From assembly GCA_030536565.1 (NCBI GenBank), contig JAUNPT010000145.1, positions 1-5,274 of the forward strand: a stretch of DNA of 5,274 nucleotides. Reading direction: 5' to 3'. This document shows positions 1 to 5,153 of this stretch, piece after piece. Made by a program: the position numbers and the translations under genes. This DNA is from Eubacteriales bacterium (GTDB lineage: Bacteria > Bacillota > Clostridia > Lachnospirales > Lachnospiraceae). The first letter of the stretch is position 1. Every line of letters starts with the position of its first letter. The notes below the pieces were generated by a model that worked only from the letters and a program-made list of their open reading frames with translations, searched no databases and was not told the origin of the DNA.

Positions 1-629
1 CCTTCCACATCACCAATTTTCAAGTTGATTGTAATAATGGCAATCGTCTCACTTGGCGAAATAATCTGGGCAAACTGTGAATTAGTCTCTATCCGCTCAA
101 GTCTTGGTGAAATTTTCACAACATTCTCCCATGGCTCCCTTAACAGATTGACACAAATAGAAAATATTCTCTCCAGAATTGACAGTTCTATCTCAGAAAA
201 ATCCCTTTCTTTATCAAGCGATACCCCTACTCCTCCAAGAAGTCTGTCTACAATTGCAAACCCAAGGTTAGATGCCATTTCCATAATTACATTTCCAGAA
301 AGAGGCGACATACCAACCACTCCTAAAAGCACCGGATTTGATAAAGCATTTGAAAATTCCGAATAAATAACAACTTCTGAATTAATAACCTCTACACTGA
401 CAGATTTTCTAAGGTAAGCAGGAAGATTTGAGCCTAACAGTCTTCCAAAATGTTCAAATATAATTTCCAGTGTACGCAGATGTTCCTTTGAGAACTTTGC
501 AGGTCTGGCAAAATCGTAATTCTTCACCTGTTTTTCATCATTGTTTTTTATTTCCTCAACATCAAGCTCTCCACTGCTTAACGCTTTCAAGAGGTTATCG
601 ATCTCATTTTGCGATAAAACCTCTCCCAT
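1..629 (-). CDS. fliM: Flagellar motor switch protein FliM (3' end cut off by window edge)
   Basis: FliM is a C-ring subunit at the cytoplasmic face of the flagellar base. It binds FliG, and CheY-P binds its N-terminus to switch rotation. The 209 complete codons here are roughly the first two thirds of a usual protein of about 330 residues. Seen: an N-terminal CheY-binding motif, LSQNEIDNLL at residues 5-14, closely matching the family's LSQ-EID-LL; an acidic linker at about 18-35; then the CheC-like middle domain starting near YDFARPAKFS (38-47). The GGxG loop that contacts FliG in this family is GGVG at 132-135, after VDRLL. The ATG at 629 follows AGGAGGTG (639-646) with a 9-nt spacer. An in-frame GTG at 641 overlaps that site, so it is unlikely to be the start. 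The gap after fliL is 36 nt with no terminator seen, so the two are probably co-transcribed. The FliN-like C-terminal domain would lie beyond position 1. No frameshift is visible. Confidence 0.97.
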   Translation of the reverse strand, partial: MGEVLSQNEIDNLLKALSSGELDVEEIKNNDEKQVKNYDFARPAKFSKEHLRTLEIIFEHFGRLLGSNLPAYLRKSVSVEVINSEVVIYSEFSNALSNPVLLGVVGMSPLSGNVIMEMASNLGFAIVDRLLGGVGVSLDKERDFSEIELSILERIFSICVNLLREPWENVVKISPRLERIETNSQFAQIISPSETIAIITINLKIGDVE

Positions 630-665
630 ATCTTCCTTCACCTCCTCTGTGAATTATCGTATCTT

Positions 666-1187
666 CTATTGTACCACTACACTTACAAGCACTGATTCGA
701 TAATATCTGTCTGGAATAAGTCTCTTAAATCATTAAGAAGATTAGTCTCTACGGCTGACTTATTCTGAGTAATTGTACTATATGAGTATTTCAGGCATTC
801 CGTTGTAACCTGATTTACTATAAGCTTCATGCCATTGTTGATAGATGTTTTCTTTGTCTCATAATTCTTAGCTTTTTTATTGATTCCAAGAGTTACTGAA
901 ACAATAGCATAGTGTGTCTTTCCAGAATCTGTATATGAAATTGTGATATCTGAACTATCATTGTTAGTTACATCCATGTATTCAATGTCATCAATACTTG
1001 TCGCACCGGCTGATTCTTTATCAACTGATATTCCGCCTACATCAAGATCAATAATCTTAGCCACCTTGGTAATCAGCGAATTAGTTTTGTTATTAGTTGA
1101 AACCAGTGAAAATGTAAGAATAACCGTAAGCACCAGATTAATTAACACAAGCGCCAGAATTATTACATTCATTGTACTCTTTTTCAT
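666..1187 (-). CDS. fliL: Flagellar basal body-associated protein FliL
   Basis: FliL is a single-pass inner-membrane protein that sits around the stator and helps MotAB engage and work under load. The predicted 173-aa protein has a short basic N-terminus (MKKSTM), one strong hydrophobic segment at about 7-29 (NVIILALVLINLVLTVIL and on), and an extracytoplasmic region. The C-terminal half is a folded domain ending in DLRDLFQTDIIESVLVSVVV, which resembles the closing helix and strand of FliL. The frame stays open up to a TTG at 1202, but the ATG at 1187 is preferred because GGAGGA (1195-1200) lies 7 nt before it. The start falls 16 nt after the motB stop, so the gene is tightly linked to motAB, and fliM follows after 36 nt. 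FliL sequences diverge strongly, so the call rests on topology, size, C-terminus and position. No catalytic residues are expected. Confidence 0.87.
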   Translation of the reverse strand: MKKSTMNVIILALVLINLVLTVILTFSLVSTNNKTNSLITKVAKIIDLDVGGISVDKESAGATSIDDIEYMDVTNNDSSDITISYTDSGKTHYAIVSVTLGINKKAKNYETKKTSINNGMKLIVNQVTTECLKYSYSTITQNKSAVETNLLNDLRDLFQTDIIESVLVSVVVQ

Positions 1188-1194
1188 GGGTAAA

Positions 1195-1200
1195 TCCTCC
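1195..1200 (-). promoter_or_regulatory. fliL ribosome binding site
   Basis: GGAGGA on the minus strand lies 7 nt before the ATG at 1187. It decides against the TTG at 1202, which lies immediately upstream of this site and so cannot use it. Confidence 0.85.
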
Positions 1201-1203
1201 AAA

Positions 1204-2007
1204 TTAGCTATTTAATGAATTATATATTTTTATTTCAACTCTTCTGTTCTGAGCTCTTCCGTCAGCAGAGGAGTTTGATGAAATAGGAACTGCTTCTCCC
1301 CTTCCGGAAGATGAAATTGTTTTCTCATCAAAGCCTTTTTCCTGTACAAAGTAATCAAACACAGAATATGCTCTGTATAAAGACAGCATCATATTATCCG
1401 GATACTGTGATGTACTGATTGGCACATTATCTGTATGCCCTTCTACGGTAATAATATGGTCCTTATATTCATATATGGAATCAGAAACCGCATTAAGGAG
1501 TGACAATGCGTCAGATTTTATATCAGCACTTCCAGAATCAAATAAAACTCCACCATTAAGATTTAACATGACGTACTTACTGGTGGCTGTTACTTCCACC
1601 ATATCGGCTACGTTGGCAGCCTCCAGATGTGCTTCTATTTTCTCAGCCATTTTTTCTGACTGCTCAAGCCCCTCTTTTTCAACTTCTTCTATAGCACTGT
1701 TTATTGATTCGTTAAACTCCCCGTCCATATTCAGTCCCATATTATTATAGAAATCGCTTAAGTCATTAAGCTGGCTTGCTCCACTGCTTACAAGAATACC
1801 TTCATCTGACAGTGCCGAACCGCCTGATGGCAGGATACTAAAGCTCGATGCAAGTGAGGCAGCCACCTCCTGAAATTTCTGTGCATCTACCGTGGACATT
1901 GAAAACAATAATACAAAGAAGCACAACAACAGATTCATTAAATCGCTAAAAGTTGCCATCCATGCCGGCGAACCTGCTGGTGGAATTTCCTCTCTTCTTT
2001 TAGCCAT
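1204..2007 (-). CDS. motB: Flagellar stator protein MotB (peptidoglycan-anchored ion-channel subunit)
   Basis: MotB pairs with MotA as the torque-generating stator and anchors it to the cell wall. The 267-aa length is normal. Seen in order: a short basic cytoplasmic tail; one transmembrane helix at about 16-38 (WMATFSDLMNLLLCFFVLLF) carrying the ion-binding aspartate D22; a periplasmic linker with a probable plug from about 42; a charged region at 97-130; and an OmpA-like peptidoglycan-binding domain at about 135-262. That domain shows VLFDSGSADI (154-163), EGHTDNVP (189-196), LSLYRA (208-213) and AQNRRVEI (252-259), all hallmark positions. The ATG overlaps the motA TGA by one base (TGATG), and its ribosome site GGAGGTG (2015-2021) lies inside motA, so translation is probably coupled and stoichiometric. 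The TFSD stretch around D22 resembles sodium-type MotS/PomB more than proton-type MotB, which typically has P-Y-A-D there; this is an inference. Confidence 0.97.
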   Translation of the reverse strand: MAKRREEIPPAGSPAWMATFSDLMNLLLCFFVLLFSMSTVDAQKFQEVAASLASSFSILPSGGSALSDEGILVSSGASQLNDLSDFYNNMGLNMDGEFNESINSAIEEVEKEGLEQSEKMAEKIEAHLEAANVADMVEVTATSKYVMLNLNGGVLFDSGSADIKSDALSLLNAVSDSIYEYKDHIITVEGHTDNVPISTSQYPDNMMLSLYRAYSVFDYFVQEKGFDEKTISSSGRGEAVPISSNSSADGRAQNRRVEIKIYNSLNS

Positions 2008-2801
2008 CAGGCTTCACCTCCGCCCTCTTCAGCTCCAATTGCCTTTCTCTCACTAGGAGCAAGGAAAGACTTCAGTTTTTCTTCAATTACACGTGGATTC
2101 TCTCCAGCCTGAATTGAAAGAAGTCCCTCAATTACAATTTCCTTCATCTGATACTCTTTTGAATTGATGTTTTTCAATTTATTAGCAATTGGCGTACATA
2201 ACCAGTTTGCAATCAATGAACCATAAAGAGTTGTCAATAATGCTACGGCCATATTAGGTCCGATAGATGAAGCATCATCCAGCTTTTTAAGCATGTTAAC
2301 AAGACCAACCAGTGTTCCAATCATACCCCATGCAGGACCTAATGTAGCCCATGTATCGAAAAAGCCTGCTCCAGCCTTATGCCTTTCATCCATATTAATC
2401 AGTTCTGTCTCCATGATACCTCGCACCAGCTCTGGTTCTGTACCATCTACAATCAGAAGAATACCCTTCTGCATAAAACTGTCTTCTAATGTCTGAGCGA
2501 CCTCCTCCAGTGCCAGAAGACCTTCTTTACGGGCCACATTTGACAATTCTATAATCTTGGATATAGTTGTTCCATTATCTATTTTAGGATCCTTCATAGC
2601 ATATGAAAAACCCTTCAAATATGCAATTGATTCCTTCAATGTATATGAGCCAATCAGACCTGACAAAGAACCACCAATTGTAATAATAATTGAAGGCAAA
2701 TCATAAAAGTTTCCGAGAGCTGCTACTCCGCCACTCGATATAATGCCGAACACAACCATTACAGCACCTAAAATCAAACCTATAAGTGTAGCTATATCCA
2801 C
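2007..2801 (-). CDS. motA: Flagellar stator protein MotA (GTG start)
   Basis: MotA forms the ring around MotB, conducts the coupling ion and pushes on FliG. The 264-aa protein has the MotA/TolQ/ExbB layout: transmembrane helices at about 4-22 and 34-53, a long cytoplasmic loop at about 55-146, then helices at about 147-170 and 180-200. FliG-interaction charges fit R91, K92 and E99 in ARKEGLLALEE, with MDERH at 137-141. The pore helices carry GPAWGMIGTLVGL (155-167, with P156) and GPNMAVALLTTLYG (181-194); P204 follows in CTPIANKL. T163, T190 and T191 align by eye with threonines linked to sodium use in PomA, and the whole protein reads like MotP of Bacillus. The start is GTG: upstream in-frame codons lead to a TAG with no ATG, and GGATGGTG (2809-2816) lies 7 nt before it. 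It follows flbD by 28 nt and overlaps motB by 1 nt. Confidence 0.97.
   Translation of the reverse strand: MDIATLIGLILGAVMVVFGIISSGGVAALGNFYDLPSIIITIGGSLSGLIGSYTLKESIAYLKGFSYAMKDPKIDNGTTISKIIELSNVARKEGLLALEEVAQTLEDSFMQKGILLIVDGTEPELVRGIMETELINMDERHKAGAGFFDTWATLGPAWGMIGTLVGLVNMLKKLDDASSIGPNMAVALLTTLYGSLIANWLCTPIANKLKNINSKEYQMKEIVIEGLLSIQAGENPRVIEEKLKSFLAPSERKAIGAEEGGGEA
2015..2021 (-). promoter_or_regulatory. motB ribosome binding site inside the end of motA
   Basis: GGAGGTG lies 7 nt before the motB ATG and forms part of the last MotA codons, which encode the C-terminal GGGEA. Together with the one-base TGATG overlap, this supports translational coupling of the two stator subunits. Confidence 0.85.
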
Positions 2802-2808
2802 TGTAAAA

Positions 2809-2816
2809 CACCATCC
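2809..2816 (-). promoter_or_regulatory. motA ribosome binding site (supports GTG start)
   Basis: GGATGGTG is a one-mismatch Shine-Dalgarno sequence 7 nt before GTG at 2801. The nearby ATGs at 2818 and 2814 are out of frame with MotA, so they cannot be its start. A GTG start with an imperfect site could lower MotA output relative to MotB's perfect site; that is inference. Confidence 0.65.
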
Positions 2817-2829
2817 ATTCTATAGAAAT

Positions 2830-3036
2830 TTAATTACTATCCTTGTTAAATACTCCAGTTATAATTTTTTGTTTATATGATATAACCATATCTATCAACT
2901 GAGAGCTGCTTTCCTTAACCACCAGCTTACGTCCTGTAGTCAGCGTAATTACCGTATCTGGTGTTTCTTCAATTGTTTCGATAAGCTCTGCATTAACAAT
3001 AAACTGCTTATTATTCAGCCTTGTTACACTTATCAT
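2830..3036 (-). CDS. flbD: Flagellar FlbD/SwrD family protein
   Basis: This small cytoplasmic protein (68 aa, normal for the family) is encoded in flagellar operons of Firmicutes and spirochaetes. Its Bacillus subtilis homologue SwrD is reported to raise the power of flagellar motors and so enable swarming; the mechanism is unknown. Recognisable family sequence: MISVTRLNNKQFIVNAELIE (1-20), then ETPDTVITLTTGRKLVVKES (24-43), followed by a helix with IDMVISYKQKII. It has no membrane segment or signal peptide. The start is the ATG at 3036, not the ATG at 3048: GGAGGT (3041-3046) precedes it, family members begin with MI.VTRLN, and the upstream ATG is itself part of that ribosome site. The 4-nt spacing is rather short. 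It is the first gene after the hairpin downstream of flgE and is followed by motA after 28 nt, which fits a role in stator output. It is unrelated to the Caulobacter FlbD transcription factor despite the shared name. Confidence 0.94.
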   Translation of the reverse strand: MISVTRLNNKQFIVNAELIETIEETPDTVITLTTGRKLVVKESSSQLIDMVISYKQKIITGVFNKDSN

Positions 3037-3040
3037 ACCA

Positions 3041-3046
3041 ACCTCC
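3041..3046 (-). promoter_or_regulatory. flbD ribosome binding site
   Basis: GGAGGT lies 4 nt before the ATG at 3036. It overlaps the alternative upstream ATG (3048), which has no ribosome site of its own and adds four residues not typical of the family. Confidence 0.75.
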
Positions 3047-3138
3047 ATAATATTCTATAATAAAATGCATATATAATTCAAGCTTATATATCAAATACAA
3101 TATAATGTATAACAAGCCTGTTAAAAGCAACTATATAC

Positions 3139-3167
3139 ATTAAAACACCATTAATCAATTATTGCAA
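3139..3167 (-). promoter_or_regulatory. Candidate sigma-A promoter upstream of flbD
   Basis: A TTGCAA box (3162-3167) is followed after exactly 17 nt by TTTAAT (3139-3144), matching four of six consensus bases in each box. It lies between the terminator-like hairpin and flbD, so it could drive flbD-motA-motB-fliL-fliM. A second, weaker pair is TTGTTA (3110-3115), 17 nt, GATATA (3087-3092). The region is so AT-rich that such matches arise by chance. No sigma-28 box of the GCCGATAA type is visible here. Confidence 0.35.
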
Positions 3168-3199
3168 GAAAATATGACATTTTTTTGAATTTTTTACCT

Positions 3200-3232
3200 A
3201 AAAACAAGACGCAAGCTAAAAAACTTGCGCCT
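3200..3232 (-). terminator. Intrinsic terminator-like hairpin downstream of flgE
   Basis: On the minus strand AGGCGCAAG (3224-3232) pairs with CTTGCGTCT (3207-3215), giving a 9-bp stem with one G-U pair and an 8-nt loop. It is followed by TGTTTTT (3200-3206), a short interrupted U-run. It begins 18 nt after the flgE stop and points in the direction of transcription. The plus strand has no U-run directly after the stem, so it acts in one direction only. Because more operon genes follow, it may be a partial terminator or a 3'-end stabiliser rather than a full stop. Confidence 0.7.
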
Positions 3233-3249
3233 GTATTTACTCTTTTAAA

Positions 3250-4590
3250 TTATCGTTTCAGATTAATCAGTTCCTCAAGCATCGAGTCTGACACTGTAAT
3301 AATTCTTGAATTGGCCTGATAACCACGCTGTGTAGTAATCATGGTTGTAAATTCTGATGAAAGGTCAACATTAGACATTTCCAGTACACCAGATGTAATC
3401 TTACCATCTGTTGCAGTAACATCTTCACCAATACCATCAAACTCACCAGAATTCAATGTCGCTGAGTAAAGGTTCTCTCCTACCTTTTCAAGACCCTCTG
3501 GATTAGAAAAGCTTGTAACAGCAATCTGTCCTATCGTTTTAGTATCACCATTACTATAACTTGCAACAATACAGCCTGAATTATCAATACCAACAGCTGT
3601 CATTTTACCAACTGCCTTACCAGCGCCTTCCATAACGCCTGTCGTAGGATTCTTGATACCATAATCACTTGTTATTGCTGTCTTATCAGCAATCATTGTA
3701 AGTCCTGATGCATCAAACCTGAGTGTTGAAGTATCTCCTGCATTAGTACCAATTGATTCAATATTCCATTTTCCGTCATCAGACATATCCTTGATAGATA
3801 ATGTAAGATTTGAATTATCAGCCAGTGAAGCACCTGTCAATGAATTAAATGAAATTCTCTGTGGGTCATCCATTGAAATCTGAAGATCTGTTGCCTCTCC
3901 ATTCTTTGAAATAGAATTACCTGCCATTGTATATGTTGTTGTATCTCCCGTTGTACCTTCATATTTAAGAGTTACTGTCGCCTGATAAGAATTACCTAAA
4001 GAGTCATAAAAATTCAGGGTTGTTGTAACATCTTCTTTTGAGCTTGCATTAACATTACCTGCTGCAGATACTGCTGTAGTTACCTGTGGCATTGTATATG
4101 TAAACTTAGGGCTTTTTACATACAGGTTAGACACTCTGTCCTTTACGATTGCGCCATTTTCATCTACCTGCCAGCCCTGCACATTAGCACCAGCTGAAGT
4201 AACCAGCGCACCCGACTCATCGACTTTAAAATTTCCGGCTCTTGTAAAATATGTATTACCTGCACTGTTTACAATAAAAAATGACTTTCCTGAAATCATA
4301 ACATCCCAAGGATTATCAGTACGCTCTGATGCTCCCTCTGAAGATATCGCAGTAGAAATGCTCCCAACAGATGAACCCAGACCAATCTGCATTGCATTGG
4401 TACCACCTTTACCAGATTCCGCATTAGGACCTGAGGCCGTCTGTGTTGTCTGATAAAAAACTTCGCTGAAAGTCATGGATTGTGACTTATAAGCAACTGT
4501 GTTAACATTGGCAATATTATTACCAATAACGTCCATTCTTGTCTGATGTGCCTTTAAACCTGACACAGCAGAGTACAATGATCTCATCAT
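3250..4590 (-). CDS. flgE: Flagellar hook protein FlgE
   Basis: FlgE is exported by the flagellar type III system and polymerises into the hook, the universal joint outside the cell. The 446-aa protein has conserved ends that form the D0 coiled coil: N-terminal MMRSLYSAVSGLKAHQTRMD (1-20) with GNNIANVNT (23-31), and C-terminal EMSNVDLSSEFTTMITTQRG (404-423) then YQANSRIIT. FSEVF at 41-45 fits the F-x-x-x-hydrophobic export-gate motif seen in hook subunits. NPWDVMISG-SFFIV (93-107), YFTRAGNF (114-121) and GANVQGW (134-140) are standard hook/rod signatures. The middle, about 180-380, is the variable surface region, rich in T, S, N and D. The frame extends to an ATG at 4629, but the ATG at 4590 is chosen: GGAGGT (4600-4605) lies 9 nt before it and family proteins start there. 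The second ATG of the pair (4587) is also possible. It has one cysteine, C340. A 100-nt leader separates it from the TIGR02530 gene. Confidence 0.96.
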   Translation of the reverse strand: MMRSLYSAVSGLKAHQTRMDVIGNNIANVNTVAYKSQSMTFSEVFYQTTQTASGPNAESGKGGTNAMQIGLGSSVGSISTAISSEGASERTDNPWDVMISGKSFFIVNSAGNTYFTRAGNFKVDESGALVTSAGANVQGWQVDENGAIVKDRVSNLYVKSPKFTYTMPQVTTAVSAAGNVNASSKEDVTTTLNFYDSLGNSYQATVTLKYEGTTGDTTTYTMAGNSISKNGEATDLQISMDDPQRISFNSLTGASLADNSNLTLSIKDMSDDGKWNIESIGTNAGDTSTLRFDASGLTMIADKTAITSDYGIKNPTTGVMEGAGKAVGKMTAVGIDNSGCIVASYSNGDTKTIGQIAVTSFSNPEGLEKVGENLYSATLNSGEFDGIGEDVTATDGKITSGVLEMSNVDLSSEFTTMITTQRGYQANSRIITVSDSMLEELINLKR

Positions 4591-4599
4591 AATGAAATT

Positions 4600-4605
4600 A
4601 CCTCC
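4600..4605 (-). promoter_or_regulatory. flgE ribosome binding site
   Basis: GGAGGT lies 9 nt before the ATG at 4590 and 12 nt before the second ATG at 4587. It rules out the ATG at 4629, which has no ribosome site and would add MNIFFLNFGGNFI, not seen on hook proteins. Confidence 0.85.
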
Positions 4606-4623
4606 AAAATTCAAAAAGAAAAT

Positions 4624-4670
4624 ATTCATTATTAATGAATTGTCATCATCCCATCAGTCATTCAGGGATG
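4624..4670 (-). other. Two inverted repeats in the flgE leader
   Basis: CATCCC (4665-4670) can pair with GGGATG (4647-4652) across a 12-nt loop. Downstream, ATTCATTA and TAATGAAT form a perfect 8-bp AT-only dyad around a single base (4624-4640), followed by a T-rich run toward the flgE ribosome site. Both lie between the stop of the TIGR02530 gene and the flgE start. They may shape mRNA processing or translation of the abundant hook protein, or mean nothing. The stems are weak and I recognise no known riboswitch. Confidence 0.35.
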
Positions 4671-4690
4671 TAAGCTTCCTTTCGGTCCGG

Positions 4691-5116
4691 CTAAATAATG
4701 ACTGCTCCATCAATATTAGTAAAAATGTTTTCTTCATTCATATTCTGATCCATAGCTGTTATGACTGTTTTATTCTGTGTATTTATTATAAACGCCATAT
4801 TATCCAGCAGAACCAGTGATTCTTTTATTCCCTTTGAACCGGCTTTCGCAGTTCCTTCTTCAAGCCTGCTCATCTGTTCATCCGTCAGTTGAATATCCCT
4901 TTCTTCCAGCCTTGCAGACGCATGCTTTGAAAACTTAATTGGTATCAGGCTGCCCGTTTCGCCAATGACCTGTTCAATAGAACATTTCTGGCTCAGTACT
5001 TCTGCAAAAGAAACACCATTATAACCCTCAGCAGATACTTTATTACTTTTGTTCCTGCCAGCTGCATCAGCCATCTGTTCAATAGAAGCATACCCAACAT
5101 TAGAAATCTGGCTCAT
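4691..5116 (-). CDS. TIGR02530 family flagellar operon protein
   Basis: This 141-aa protein belongs to a family of conserved but uncharacterised flagellar proteins found between flgD and flgE in Firmicutes. The signature is the C-terminal half: IKFSKHASARLEERDIQL (60-77), TDEQMSRLEEGTAKA (78-92), a KGIKESLVLLDNMAFIINT stretch (95-113), then KTVITAMD (116-123) and NIFTNIDGAVII (130-141). The first 55 residues are polar and probably flexible, with no signal peptide or membrane helix. They hold VSFAEVL (35-41), whose F-x-x-x-L resembles MTFSEVF of the neighbouring FlgE and the export-gate motif of hook subunits. From this I infer possible export by the flagellar type III system, perhaps as a hook-assembly factor. 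The start is the ATG at 5116, because AAGGAG (5126-5131) lies 9 nt upstream; the longer frame's TTG (5125) directly abuts that site. It follows flgD by 37 nt, so it should be co-transcribed. The biochemical function is unknown. Confidence 0.9.
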   Translation of the reverse strand: MSQISNVGYASIEQMADAAGRNKSNKVSAEGYNGVSFAEVLSQKCSIEQVIGETGSLIPIKFSKHASARLEERDIQLTDEQMSRLEEGTAKAGSKGIKESLVLLDNMAFIINTQNKTVITAMDQNMNEENIFTNIDGAVII

Positions 5117-5125
5117 ATCGCTCAA

Positions 5126-5131
5126 CTCCTT
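5126..5131 (-). promoter_or_regulatory. Ribosome binding site of the TIGR02530 gene
   Basis: AAGGAG lies 9 nt before the ATG at 5116 and touches the TTG at 5125 with no spacer, so the ATG is the start. Confidence 0.8.
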
Positions 5132-5153
5132 TTTCGCTTCATTTCAACCTGTA

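Noticed and set aside
25..366. 113-codon plus-strand open frame
   Set aside because: It lies fully antisense to fliM, whose minus-strand frame encodes a clear family match. The plus-strand protein resembles nothing I recognise and has no good ribosome site.
943..1215. 90-codon plus-strand open frame with hydrophobic stretches
   Set aside because: It is antisense to fliL; the hydrophobicity mirrors the FliL membrane segment on the other strand.
1475..1750. 91-codon plus-strand open frame
   Set aside because: It is antisense to the central part of motB and is a shadow of that gene.
3037..3249. Sigma-28 (FliA/SigD) promoter before flbD
   Set aside because: No GCCGATAA-like -10 box is present on the minus strand in this gap.
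3571..3573. Single cysteine (C340) in FlgE as a possible lysinoalanine crosslink site as in spirochaete hooks
   Set aside because: The position and surrounding sequence do not match the spirochaete crosslink region as I recall it, and nothing else suggests crosslinking.
4591..4690. Possible c-di-GMP or other riboswitch before flgE
   Set aside because: I looked for GEMM-type conserved blocks and found none; only two weak stems are present.
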